Assembly: GCF_945859685.1 (NCBI RefSeq)
Contig: NC_079147.1
Span: forward strand, 69,966,946-70,030,945
DNA: 64,000 nucleotides
Direction: 5' to 3'
DNA from: Eupeodes corollae
Taxonomy: Eukaryota; Arthropoda; Insecta; Diptera; Syrphidae
The notes under the pieces are model-generated. The model saw only the letters and a list, made by a program, of their open reading frames with translations, did no database searches and was not told where the DNA came from. The translations under genes were made by a program, and so were the position numbers. This document shows positions 1-10,595 of this stretch, piece after piece (positions within the stretch are counted from its first letter, which is position 1; every line of letters begins with the position of its first letter).

Positions 1-1058
1 TCTGGCTTTATCCCGCTTAAGTTTACGAGGAAAAGGCGTGTGTACGAACGAGTATGTAAAAAGGTGTAGGTATAATGATATCAAACAATATTGTCTTTTG
101 TTTTATTGAAACACAATTCAATTAACAATAACTGTCCCATGAGCCGCGAGCTATTGTTTTCGAGGTCCTGTGCCTGTCTCTGCCTTTTTCATCACCAGTA
201 AATATTTTTCCTTCATATCATATCATCGCATATGTGGATATGTACATAGTGTCAGTGTACATTGAGCCAATGAATGATGATGATGAAGCATAAAAGGGAA
301 CGTGATTATGGTGGGGGGGGGGTTAAACAAAGAAACATACAATTTCCTTTTTGGGTTATATAATTAATCGATAATACGGATTTCCGGACCATCATAATTA
401 TAATACAGGAATCAAATAAAATGAATATAATGGGATTGTCAGGACAAAGGGGTGGGAGATGGGAGGCGTGGTCCGTGCGACTGCCAAACGCACAAAAGAG
501 ATTAATTAAAAATATACACTTTCGTGGGACTCTACTTGAAGTCTGTATTTGCTACCCAATAAAATACAATAATTCATTGTTGTCTCGCAAATTTTGATGA
601 ATGGACGGAAAACAATCCCATTGTATGTACCTTCCTACCAACCAAACCAAACCAAGCCAAGCAAAGTTAACGGGTATCAAGTTCGTTCAATATAACGAAT
701 ATCAAAGTAGACTTTTTTCCTGCTAAAAAGAACAGGGATTATCAGGGCCGTAAAAAAAGTTCAGTTGAAGAGATTATTTTTTTTGTTGAAAATAAGTAGC
801 TAGGTGGATATTTCTGGGTATACTAGATTATACCAACTTATTCGAACTTGTAACTGATGCTATGGGTTTTAAATGGGATTTATCTGTTAACATCAACTTT
901 TGTAAATATGTGTTTGTTTGTTTGTTTTTATTTTGGTAATTGGACTGCTAATTATTTAAGAAGTCGTTTAAGTTTTCGTTTGAAAGGTTATTTTGTTGTT
1001 TTCTATAGCACGGGAGAATTAGGGTTTCCAGGAAAAATCTTAGGAGAATAAGGACATG
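1..1058. other. AT-rich spacer, no gene seen
   Basis: This stretch holds AT-rich sequence, a run of ten G around 313-322 and short A/T runs. The only reading frame over 60 codons (857-1051) is rich in F, L, V and Y, as expected from AT-rich noise. I see no exon, RNA gene or transposon signature here. Confidence 0.6.
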
Positions 1059-1073
1059 GAGTTCTGAAAATCC

Positions 1074-1401
1074 TGCCAGTGCCCGTGGCATGATGGTTAG
1101 TGCGTTGGACTGTCATGCAAGGGGTCTTGGGTTCAATCCCTGCCTGTGCCACCTTAATTAAAAAAAAAAAAAAAAATTAATTTTCGCGGGTACTGCCTCT
1201 TGCGAGGAATTGACAAATCCTTCAAGAGTAATTCTTGTCATGAAAAAGTGCTTTCTCAAACTAGCCGTTCGGATTCGGCATAAAATTGTAGGTCCCCTCC
1301 ATTCATGACAACATTACTCGCACACAGGAATGGTTGAGAGTTGTAAGTCACTAGGCCCTGGTTCACAACGGACTGTTGCGCCACCCCATTTGATTTGATT
1401 T
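1074..1401 (+). mobile_element. tRNA-derived SINE, copy S1, full length with 15-bp target-site duplications
   Basis: The head resembles a tRNA: an A-box-like TGGTTAGTGCG and a B-box-like GGTTCAATCCC. The arm between them contains CTGTCAT, which resembles the anticodon region of tRNA-Asp (GUC). A body of about 200 bp follows, containing a conserved GCCGTTCGGATTCGGC palindrome. The 3' end reads GGACTGTTGCGCCACC followed by three ATTTG-type repeats. The element is bounded by a perfect 15-bp direct repeat, GAGTTCTGAAAATCC, at 1059-1073 and 1402-1416. That is the mark of target-primed retrotransposition. The boxes would allow RNA polymerase III transcription. It encodes no protein and would need a LINE partner. 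At least seven further copies and two fragments lie in this window. Confidence 0.88.
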
Positions 1402-1539
1402 GAGTTCTGAAAATCCACATAGATCGCAAGGCTCCAAAAAAAGCATACCAGAGTATTTCAACAAATTCTTCTTACAAGCTTCATAGAGTCCTTTTTGACT
1501 AATCTTCTGTGATGTTCAAATGGAAGACATGTGTATTCA

Positions 1540-3703
1540 AGACGACACAAGCCTCCACAAGTTTTTCTAAAAACCCACCTCTGTTTATCAACTCCTACTC
1601 TCACCTCCCAGCGGAGAACATCGGGTGCCTAGTACCTCAACTGGAGATTGGGTACCAACCCCAGTGGAAAGTTGTTGGGGTAGCAAATCACAGAGGGGAA
1701 CAGGTGTTCCACTAAGGCACCTATCCTTATCCAGACGGCAGCAGAGGAATTCCCTACAGTTTCAGTAAGGTTGAACTACTTAGTAAGCACCTTATAGGGC
1801 TTCTACGACCTATATAATATATACACATGCAGCCCAGGCCTGTAAAGAGCGGTTTATCTGGCTCCCCGTCCTTGAAGTTATACTAAGAATCTGGACCTCA
1901 AGGTATATATCCTAGTTGCGAAGCACCAACAAGCCTTGGATACGGACGGATTTACTGTTTACAACCTACGCAAACGAAATAAGGACAACGACACTTCGGA
2001 TCTGTATGTGGAGTGTTAGATCCCTTAACAGACGACGATCGTGCAGCTGAACAGCGTCTATTTGGATCTAGATTTGTTGTTGGAACTAGACTCAGGCAAA
2101 AAATCTTGAGTTTCAACAGCGTAAGCGAGCGCATCATGCGAGCATGTTCAAATGGAAGGGAACGATGAAGACAGTATGAGCGGTGTCTCGGCTATGACAT
2201 TAAAAGTATCTTAGGAGATTTTAACGCCAAGCTAGCAGGAGAAGACAGTATCTTTGGTGGCACAATCGGGAGATACAACCTGCACGACTACTCCTCCGAA
2301 AACGTATACAGGCTGACCGATTTCGCTGCTGGGCGAGACATTCTTTTTGCTAGTACGCAGTTCACACATTTTAATATCTACAAAGGTACCTGGAAATCTC
2401 TTGATCAATCAACCGTCAACCAGATTGAGCACATTGCGATTGACGCTTGGCACTTCTTCAGTATACAGGATGTACGAACTTTCCGAGGGGCCAACATTAA
2501 CTCGGACCACTACCACGTTGTAGCCAACGTAAGGCTACGGATATCCCGGTCCAAGCCAAAACAAAGAAGTACTGTGAGAAGTTTTGACGTTAGACAGCTA
2601 TAATCGCAAGAGACTGCCATACCTATCCTTTTCCGATCGAGTTTTAAGTAACCTCTCGAGAAGTTCTATGCTGCCTGCAATAGGCATTGAAAAAGAGTGG
2701 CAATATTGGCTTGCAGCCATCAGAGATGCCGCCTCTGAAGTGCTAGGTTTCACACGGCCACAACAGCGAAAATCATTGTTTGACGACGAATGCCTGCAAG
2801 CGCACGCAGCGAAACAAGAGGCATACAAAACGGCGCTGCACAGAAGGACCAGAGCTGTTCGCAAGCTCTACGAGCAGAAGAGGAGAGAGGAACACCGGCT
2901 TCTTAGATAGAAAAAAAAGAGCATGTGAATAGCGCAATCGAGGAGGTAGAGGAATGTCACAACAGTAATAAGGTTTGTAGATATTACCAAAAAGTAAAAA
3001 AACCTCCCAAGGGTACCAGCCACGAACCGAAGCTTGTAAGGACTATCAAGGGAACATCGTAGTAGAACCGCAGTAAATGTTGAGAATATGGAATGTCCGA
3101 TGAGGAACCGAGCTCCACTGTCAGGGAGATAAAGCACTCAACCGAGGAAACACGATGCAATTCCGCCAACCCGACCCCGACGAAGCGAAGATAGCTATAT
3201 CGAAACTGAGGTCCAACAAAGCTGGAGCTTGGTTGGGAGCACGATTTAACTCATCTGCAAAATATGGTCGGAAGAAAGCATGTCCGATGAGTGGAATCTC
3301 AGCATAGTGTGCCCAATACATAAGCAAGGAGACCCTCTTAATTGTGCCAACTACAGAGTCATCAGTGTTTTGAACATTGCATATAAGATTCTCTCTGCCG
3401 TATTATATGTTAACGTCTGAAGCCGTTCGGTAACAACCAGGTCGGTCCATATGAATGTGGCTATAGACCAGAAATGTCCACCAACGACCAAATATTCACA
3501 CTACCGCAGATCTTGGAAAAAACCCAGGAACTTCAAATCGATACCCACCATCTATTCATCAATTTTAAAGCCGCGTAAAGGGAAGAGCTCTACAGAGCAA
3601 GTCTAGTTTTGACATCCCTGTTAAACTATCGCAGGTAGATGAAGACCTCAACCAACTTGGCGTCCGAAACTGGGGACAGCTAGCTACCAATCAAACTGGC
3701 TGG
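1540..3703 (+). mobile_element. RTE-like LINE copy RTE-a, decayed, with internal deletion
   Basis: The order is a 5' leader (about 1540-1900), the second half of an APE-type endonuclease (2210-2560, including the LGDFNA motif and a GAN..SDH motif), a linker frame (2584-2910), and the start of the reverse transcriptase. The RT part includes SDEWNLSIVCPIHK and a GDPLNCANY-like block at 3280-3400. At about 3632 the sequence jumps from the RT palm straight to the 3' end of the element, matching 55255-55310, so the YADD core and thumb are missing. Several frameshifts and stops show it is dead. The insect family resembles ORFs often named craniofacial development protein 2-like, which are RTE-derived. 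Clade assignment is by memory of motifs. The 5' edge is approximate. Confidence 0.72.
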
Positions 3704-4940
3704 TAATTTCTAACCCAACAAAGAAAAGATTCATCAATACCAAAAGCACGCAATTTAGATGGTAATAATCTTACTGTCTCCAAAACGATGTAAGGCTTTG
3801 TTCCACTGTTCGGTGCGATAAACCATAAGATCACCAGTGGACCTATTGCATCGAAAGCCATACTGCCGGTCATTCAGAAGCATCCGTTCTTCAAGATATT
3901 TCTTAAACTGAAAATTGATCAGCGTTTTCATGACCTTGGAAAGAAGGGACGCAAGTGCAGTTAAACGATAGTTAAAGGGGGAGGAGGATTCGCCTTTAGG
4001 GACAGGCTGGACAAATGCAGTTTTCCATCTACTCGGAAAGAGACCAGTAGAATAGGACAGATGAAAAAGCTTACACGTGGTTTTGCCAGCGTTGAAGAAC
4101 ACCTCTTCAGAACAATAGCGGTGATACTATCCGGGCCAGTGAATTTGTGAATGTCAAAGATCTTTTAATACTCTAGCAACTGTACGAGTGCGAGTGAGAA
4201 GATTCGTCCCATGGAATAGTTTAGGCTTTCAAGTACAGAAGAAGTCATGTCACTTATTGCCAGCATCGATATAACAGCAAACTGCAAACAAATTGGCTTT
4301 ATCAATCGAGTTTACAAGTACAGTACAGCATTGCGCACATTTTTTTCAAGTGACTAGAAATTTGTACTACCTTTGGGGCTTTGTAGTAATTTTTTGCCGT
4401 AATTTCTGGTCATGCAAAAATTTAATGCGTTGAATATGTCCGTTACAAGAGTTTTTAGTTTGTTAGAACTTATTCCGGTTAGCCTCCAGTAGGGTTGGCT
4501 TTATAAATTCGGAAACTTACATTTTTGGTTTTAATAACCTCTTTACATCTCGAATCAAACTATGAGCTTTCTTTAGGTTTGATAGATCTTAGCCGTTTCG
4601 GGATATAATTTCTCATTCATAAAAGAATTAAGTTTGTAACCATATCTGCGATGAAATCCACGTCACTATCGAGAAAGCCAGTTAAAGCTCCTGAAGAAGT
4701 CGTTAAGACCGTTCCTGTTGGCTTTCTCATATTTCCATACGGTTCTCGTAGGGTTTTTCTCTTTAACTGGAGTTTTTTGGTATGAGAAATTAGCAGATGT
4801 GACACAATGGTCTGATGTGCCTAGAGGTGATAATATACTTACCACATATTTGTTAAGATCAGAGGTAAGAAACAAGCCTTAAGTGTCCTGCAATTTCAGG
4901 AACCTTAGTTGGCTCTTCAACTAATTCAGCAAAAATCGCA
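3704..4940 (-). mobile_element. LINE family B copy B1, decayed
   Basis: Read on the minus strand, this begins near 4940 with the end of an endonuclease domain (FLTSDLNKYVVS, SPLGTSDH). It continues through a linker and enters the reverse transcriptase at 4100-3755, with SKVMKTLI, LLNDRQYGFR and NRSTGDLM motifs. It stops before the catalytic YADD region, where it abuts RTE-a. Several stops and frameshifts break it. The RT motifs place it in the broad CR1/Jockey group; the exact clade is not resolved. Copies B2, B4, B5 and B6 in this window share the same protein. Confidence 0.72.
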
Positions 4941-4999
4941 ACATACCTTCCTTCGAATGTTGTCTGAACAGAATAGCGCAGCTATATGCGGAAAATGAA

Positions 5000-5440
5000 T
5001 TAGGGCTCGCGTACATTAAAGCCGATATCGGATAGGAACAATTCGGACGAGCATATCGGGCGTTCGACTGCATACACAGCTTCCGACCGCGTACGATACC
5101 GGTTTGGATTCTGAATTTGTGAATGGAAGATTTCGAAGAAATGTATATTTTAGAAAATTCATACCGTCATTTAATGCGTCAACGTAGAAGACGTCGACAA
5201 TTATTCCACAGCTCAAAATAAAAATTTTGATCAAAGAACTAATTTCTCTTCTAGAGGGCATAATAGAAGTGCAACTGAAGCCTATAATATTCGTGAAGCT
5301 TTCAAACAGTTCTTTTGTAATGGAAATAACATTCGCTAAGATGATAAAATTAAATAAAAAAAACTTACTGATAAAACTGGGTTATTTTATTATATTGAAT
5401 GAAAAATTATTACAAAATGACAATTACTGAAGCTGAGAGT
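5000..5440 (+). mobile_element. PIF/Harbinger-like deletion derivative
   Basis: A short frame from an ATG at about 5122 reads MEDFEEMYILENSYRHLMRQ and then RRRRRQLF, like the arginine-rich start of HARBI1-type nucleases. Only about 100 bp later another frame (about 5236-5334) reads SATEAYNIREAFKQFFCNG, like the C-terminal end of such nucleases. The central DDE catalytic domain is absent. The pattern suggests an internally deleted, non-autonomous derivative. A possible left end is TTA followed by GGGCTCGCG at about 4999; I did not find a matching right terminal repeat. The minus-strand frame at 5446-5631, rich in acidic residues, could be the tail of a second Harbinger protein, but I do not recognise it. 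Confidence 0.4.
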
Positions 5441-5689
5441 CGAAATTATTGATTCTCTTGGGCACATTGTTTACCGTCTAGAGCACATTTTTCATCCTCC
5501 TCGGCGTATAATTCAACCTCCTGGGCAAATGTTGATGTTTGTGAATGAGTCACAAAAGTCTGATTTGCAGTTAGTGGCAAGTTGTCTTCAATATTTACAA
5601 GATATGTGGGATATGAAATATTTGGTATCAATTCTACAGAGCTGGATCGGCTAAATTCCTCCGGAGAAAAGCTGTTTACAGGAGAGTAT

Positions 5690-6153
5690 TGCGGTTGAGG
5701 ATTTTCTTCTTGTAGGAACAGAGATCTTTCTGCGTCTTCTGAGGATTTATCATTGGACCTACTTTCATATGAATATTAATGAAGGGCTTCTTTCGGGCAA
5801 CACGACCATTGTAGCCATATGCTTTGATGGTACGACGAATGGTTAATGTAGATATTTGCTTTTTGTATTCAATTCTGACTTCTTCAACTATTTTTGGGGC
5901 ACTTAAACTTTGATTAGCTTTGATCTTTCTTACTATAAGCCGTTCTTCTTTCGCCGTAAAGTTTTTTTTGTTGACCCAACTGCTTCTTTTGCTCGATTCT
6001 TCCTTCAATTTTGTATCTCCGGACTATATCTCCGACAGTGTTTGGCTTCATATTTAACAACTCTGCAATTTTCTTGTAAGTTTCACCTTTTTCGTGTTGA
6101 ACAATCACAAGTTTTCTTGTTTCAAGACTCGAATTTTGTCCTTTACGACCCAT
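5690..6153 (-). pseudogene. Tc1-like transposase, N-terminal DNA-binding half, frameshifted
   Basis: The minus-strand frame from ATG at 6153 begins MGRKGQNSSLETRKLVIVQH and shows a first helix-turn-helix (YKKIAELLNMKPNTVGDIVR). A frameshift near 5990 moves to the frame ending at 5676, which continues with a second helix-turn-helix (SLSAPKIVEEVRIEYKKQIS, TIRRTIKAYGYNGRVARKKP). This two-HTH layout is that of Tc1/mariner transposases. Homology ends near 5750 and the DD(E/D) catalytic domain is missing, so the protein cannot transpose anything. It could still be a source of a DNA-binding domain, but nothing suggests it is used. Confidence 0.75.
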
Positions 6154-6301
6154 GTTTTATTTATTGAATAATTCTATAATGTTTGACTTCTAATTACTTT
6201 ACAAATGTACGCAGAAAACCTACAGACTAGTTTGGTTTAATTTTACATTAAAAAAAAACAAACCGTTAGTCTTAAGAAATGTCAAAACCAGCAGAGGAAG
6301 A

Positions 6302-6512
6302 AAAAACCGAATATTAATAGAGCGCTTACATTCAGCCTTCATGCGTTTACATCTAATAATCTTAGCGGAGGATGGTAAATGGCGGATAATTTTTGATCAA
6401 TTGTAAAAAATATATTCATTCATAAATAAAATAAACAAATACTAAGATTTATAAAAATGTTTATAAGTGAAAAATATAAAAAAAATTTGCTTGATAAAAA
6501 CCGAATATTAAT
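6302..6512. repeat. 177-bp AT-rich segment flanked by a 17-bp direct repeat
   Basis: The 17-mer AAAAACCGAATATTAAT occurs at 6302-6318 and again at 6496-6512. The intervening 177 bp are AT-rich, with an A-rich right end. This looks like a target-site duplication around a short retroposed segment, but I do not recognise the insert. Confidence 0.4.
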
Positions 6513-6850
6513 GACACTCACTCGGCCGTCATCGGACGGCTACGATAAATAAAACACGTGGGAATGATGCGCCTTTGGACGGTGAATTCAAACAACATAT
6601 AATTAAAATTTGTGTTGTTGCACTGATCATATTGTAGAAGTTGAAAGGCAACATCATTCCGTACATATACGGCTAGACCATGGTGAGAAAAGAATAAAGG
6701 CACTAAACTATAACTGAAAATGTTAAAATCCGAGTGGTCAGTGGTTTCACCAACCTGAGTTTCTCTTAGTGCCAAAACAACTGGCCTGTTCAAAACAGTA
6801 TGAATAGTACTGATCCGCTCCTGAACCTTGAAAAACAGTCAGAGTTTCTT
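6513..6850 (-). pseudogene. LINE endonuclease fragment (CR1/Jockey-group)
   Basis: The minus-strand frame 6518-6793 reads through VVLALRETQV, a HGLAVYVRNDV block and VQRRIIPTCFIYRS. This is the middle of an APE-type endonuclease domain of a LINE: an ALxET catalytic-glutamate motif and the strand that follows it. The same HGLAVYIRND-type block sits in copy B4 near 50450, so it may be a family B fragment. It is truncated at both ends and has no RT next to it. Confidence 0.68.
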
Positions 6851-9000
6851 TTTTCGCTACCACTTTTTAAGATCACTTCGTAGGTATATCCGGTTGAAAA
6901 TGCTGCACCCGAACTGATGTCATCGGAGGAATTTAAGAATGTTGATGGAAAATTCTTGCTTACGGCTTTTGTCGGAATATTTTGAACTTGAACGGTCTAT
7001 TGAACAGATATTCATGGAAGTGTTGAACAGTGTAGTTCAGAGTAATTTTATTCAAATGAAGTTAACGGTCTTAACGCGAAACGATAGGACTTTTTTTAAC
7101 ATCAATCAAATGCTGCTATTTCTGTAGGGCTTGGGTCCTTCAACATGAATTGGTAACTCTGGATTGTTTGGCAACACGATCACCAGATATTTCATTTTTG
7201 AGGTTGTTATATGCTTTTTGACTTCAAATTGACCACTTAACGATGAATTTTCATGTAACAGCTCACGAAGTGGTCTTGTAATTGTTTAAACGCTTGACAT
7301 GCTATGTCGAAATAGTTTGAATAATACTAGACTGTTTGTTTATTAAGGTAACACTTACCAGAACTTAATAGCCTGACCTTTTTGATAATAGATAAATTAA
7401 TGTTAAATCGATATAAACTCTAAATTACGGCTAAAATTAGTTTTGCAAACGTGTTTTTGCGGTTGTTGATTTTTCTATGAGCTTCCTTACTACACGCAAA
7501 AATGGCGATTCAAATTACACAATTATTAGGATTGGAACATCATTTTCGTTGAAACTTTTTGGTAATAAATCATGAAACTAAATTAAAATAGAAAAAATAA
7601 ACATTCTTTCTTCTTGATCATACCATTGTGTTGTTTTTTCTACCAAATTGATTTGACAGGTGCGTTTTGGTATTGCGAACAATAAAAATAAATAATTAAT
7701 TGCATTATGAACTCTTCTAACCACATCGCATGGCATTGTACGAGTATTAAGTATGTAGATAGGCAGGTGAAGTCCACCATCTAGATAGATAAATAAACTC
7801 TGCGTTTTAAAACAATTAATTATTATTGTATTATTTTCCTTTTATTTGCGAAACCAAAACAATCTATTTTTCTGATGGAAATGGCGTATTTTGTAATTAA
7901 AATTCCTCTTCCAAAAGTGTTTATTGTTACTTTCCTATGTTCATCTGCTACGATAAACGGTAATATTTTTTGGAATAAAAGTAAACAAAAATTCAATTTG
8001 AATTATAAAATTTTAAAACAATTAAGTGGAATGAAATTGCATTGTTGTTAAATAAATCAATTCTGCTCAATATACCTTACTTTTACCTTATTTGCATGTA
8101 TATGCATATGTATAGCTAAATACATATTAACATATATCTACTTATTTATTCGAATTAAATTAAAATGAAAATAAAAATATAATTTTCTCACCTAGATTCG
8201 ATGCACGGGAAAGTAATTTAAAATAAAAATACAAATATATTAAATTGTTAAAATATCAAGACCGTAGTTAGGAAACTTTGTCAGAAGGTAACAAGGAAAA
8301 AAGTTTTAAACTCCTTTAAAAGAATCTTCAAAAGGCGTCATTTATGTCCAAATTTGAATACAATTAAGTTGGAACGTGATGTCATAAACTGTTGTAGTAG
8401 CTGAATCTATAGATAGAAAAATACAGTTTTTCTTTTTACTCTCTTTGCAGACCTGTCAGGGCCTTATTCGTAGTGCTCAAATTTAGAGTCCGTCAAAAAC
8501 TACATGTGATTTGAAGTGTCATAATATTAGTTGAATGTCGGTCACTTAGATTAATCGATCGCTTTTTGATCAAAAAAACGTCCTAAAATTACGACAAAAG
8601 TTATTACAACGCATTATTTGCTTTGGTCGTCACAATCGGCAGACTTCGTAAGCAACCACTTAAATTATTAACTGAGTAAGTTCAATGATTCTCGAGAATC
8701 TTCTCCAGATAAGTCCTGAAACTAAAGGACTTTCTTATCCCTCTACCTTCCCAGAATCATCACCCCTTGCCACATAAACAAGGCATACAAACCAACGTTT
8801 ATGTCACCAACTTCCATCCCACCTCCCACGTTGTAATGGCGAAGAAGCTAGACTCTCTCCGATGCCACTTCTCACTCTAGGTACCCTAGCTGAATTGCTG
8901 TTACCGAATCCTAATCTTTTCCTCACATATCAGAATGATATTCTCAACATCAACTGACTCCTCACCCTACTCTCCACCATACCTACTATCTTTATTGGCC
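6851..9000. other. Spacer without recognisable features
   Basis: Apart from short A/T runs I see no gene, RNA or transposon in this AT-rich stretch. Composition becomes more C-rich from about 8740 to 9000, and that part could belong to the leader of the LOA copy that follows, but I cannot align it to LOA-1. Confidence 0.55.
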
Positions 9001-9414
9001 TGAATCTAGGGCGTTGAACGACCCGTGCCGATGATCAGCCTGGCTGGGGGCCCAATTCAAAAATAACCCAGTCTCTAACGGAGTATCCGGATACCTTATC
9101 TGTATATGGGAATCTCTGTACATCCGGACCTTTCTTTCTTCGCAATGCGTGGGACCAAAAATGAAAAATAACAAAGAAGAAAAAATGATGGGACAGGTAT
9201 CTCTTCAAAACCGGGCGGCAGTTTTGCGTCAAAGCCTGTTGCCGTATCTCCTGTGGCAATTAATGTACACTCCTCTGCTGTTTGCAGCGAGAGTAGAAAG
9301 TCAGCGATACCTGATTCAAGTAGTGGCAAGGTTGTGAATAATGTCTCTACCACTACTACTGAGAGTACATCCAGAAATGGAAAGGTGAAACTCTCGAAAA
9401 GCCTATACAAATAA

Positions 9415-10590
9415 AGGCGGCTAGCTGCGAGAATCCTGAAGGCCTCTAGTGCATCATTGGACGATGAAATGACTCCGCAGCGAACCGCTCGCGTTGAATG
9501 GGCTAACAGTGCTCTTGCTGCAGCAAGAATCGATAAAGACTCTACGTCTAAACGCCAAAGGTCTCTTGAGGGTGCCACAAAAAAAAATTGTTTAGCGCAG
9601 CAGTCCGTTTGAGAACTAGGGCCTACTGACTGACAGCTCTCAACCATTCCGAAAGGCAAATTTGAGAAAGCACTTTTCATGACGAGAATTATTCTTGGAG
9701 AATTTGTCGATTCCTCGCAAAAGGCAGTACCCGTGAAAGAAACTTTAGATGGCATTGGCAGGGATCGAGCCCAAGACCTCTCGCTTGACAGTCCAACGCA
9801 CTAACCATCATGCCACGGGTACACATCAAAAGTACTCCGCTTAATCCCATCAAGAAACAAGCCAGTTTCAGTGACGTCACGAAGGGCAAAGTCGTGGTTG
9901 CGGTCATTGACAGGAGCTATGTTGATGGTACAATATAAGCTGATATAGTTGACAGCTGGTCAAAGTTAAGAATTTGGGTGGCTTTTTGAGTATTTTGAGA
10001 GATCTTCGAGGACCACTTCCTTCCGTAAGCGATGGGGGTTGGCATCAGGGTCATGTCAAACTCAAGGTTTGTGGCGATCAAAAGTCTTGTGACTTATACA
10101 AGCTTCCTGTCAGCCGTTGTCGCTAAGGAAGACATTCCTAGCAGACCTTGAGACCGCATTTGGATTGCAATCGAACCTGCTGGTATCGAGGATATTCTCG
10201 AGATGGTTAAAGTTTGTAATCCATCCTTTCCGACGCATAACTGGAAGATAGTCGAGCTAGAGTAAGTGAAGGGTCTTTATATGAGTGCCATTGTGGTACT
10301 CAATAAAGAATTATTGGTTTTTCTAGCCTACATCCATTAAAATTTATAAAAAAGATGAGGTTAACGCGGAAAGCGGGTCTCCAACAACAACCGAAGGTGA
10401 ACTCGCGGTTAGTGGACCTGGTATGTCGCCTTCTTTCCTAAGAGAGGGTGACGATGCACCCTTGCCCCCTCCAATCACTACTTCACCCTCTAAATAAGTC
10501 GTAGACAGTCCATCCTTAAAAGAGACTGAGGACAACCTTAACATGATCATTCTGAGCAAGGACAAACTCTTGGGATCTGCCTAATTATAG
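9415..10590 (+). pseudogene. LOA-2 ORF1 remnant (DUF4780-like)
   Basis: Interrupted by SINE S2 at 9592-9822. Downstream parts align with the LOA-1 ORF1: the SDGGWHQGHVKLKVCGDQ-like block near 10030, the HNWKI block near 10240 and the acidic C-terminal part before 10590. Several frameshifts are present. ORF1 of such LINEs is an RNA-binding, gag-like protein. As in LOA-1, an in-frame TAA (9412-9414) lies just upstream, at the same codon. Confidence 0.62.
9592..9822 (-). mobile_element. SINE copy S2 inside LOA-2 ORF1
   Basis: On the minus strand it starts with GTACCCGTGGCATGATGG, has the A-box and B-box region (GGGCTCGATCCC variant), the body, and ends in CGGACTGCTGCGC followed by a T-run. The LOA-2 ORF1 reads into it at GAGGGTGCC and resumes after it. 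About 25-30 bp of LOA sequence present in LOA-1 is missing at the junction, so the target-site duplication is not clear. Confidence 0.82.
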
Positions 10591-10595
10591 CCAAA

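Noticed and set aside
1074..1150. A functional tRNA gene
   Set aside because: The A and B boxes are present, but the acceptor stem does not pair properly and the sequence continues into a repeated SINE body.
9096..9755. 219-codon minus-strand frame
   Set aside because: It runs antisense through LOA-2 ORF1 and the SINE S2; it has no recognisable domain and its right half is SINE sequence.
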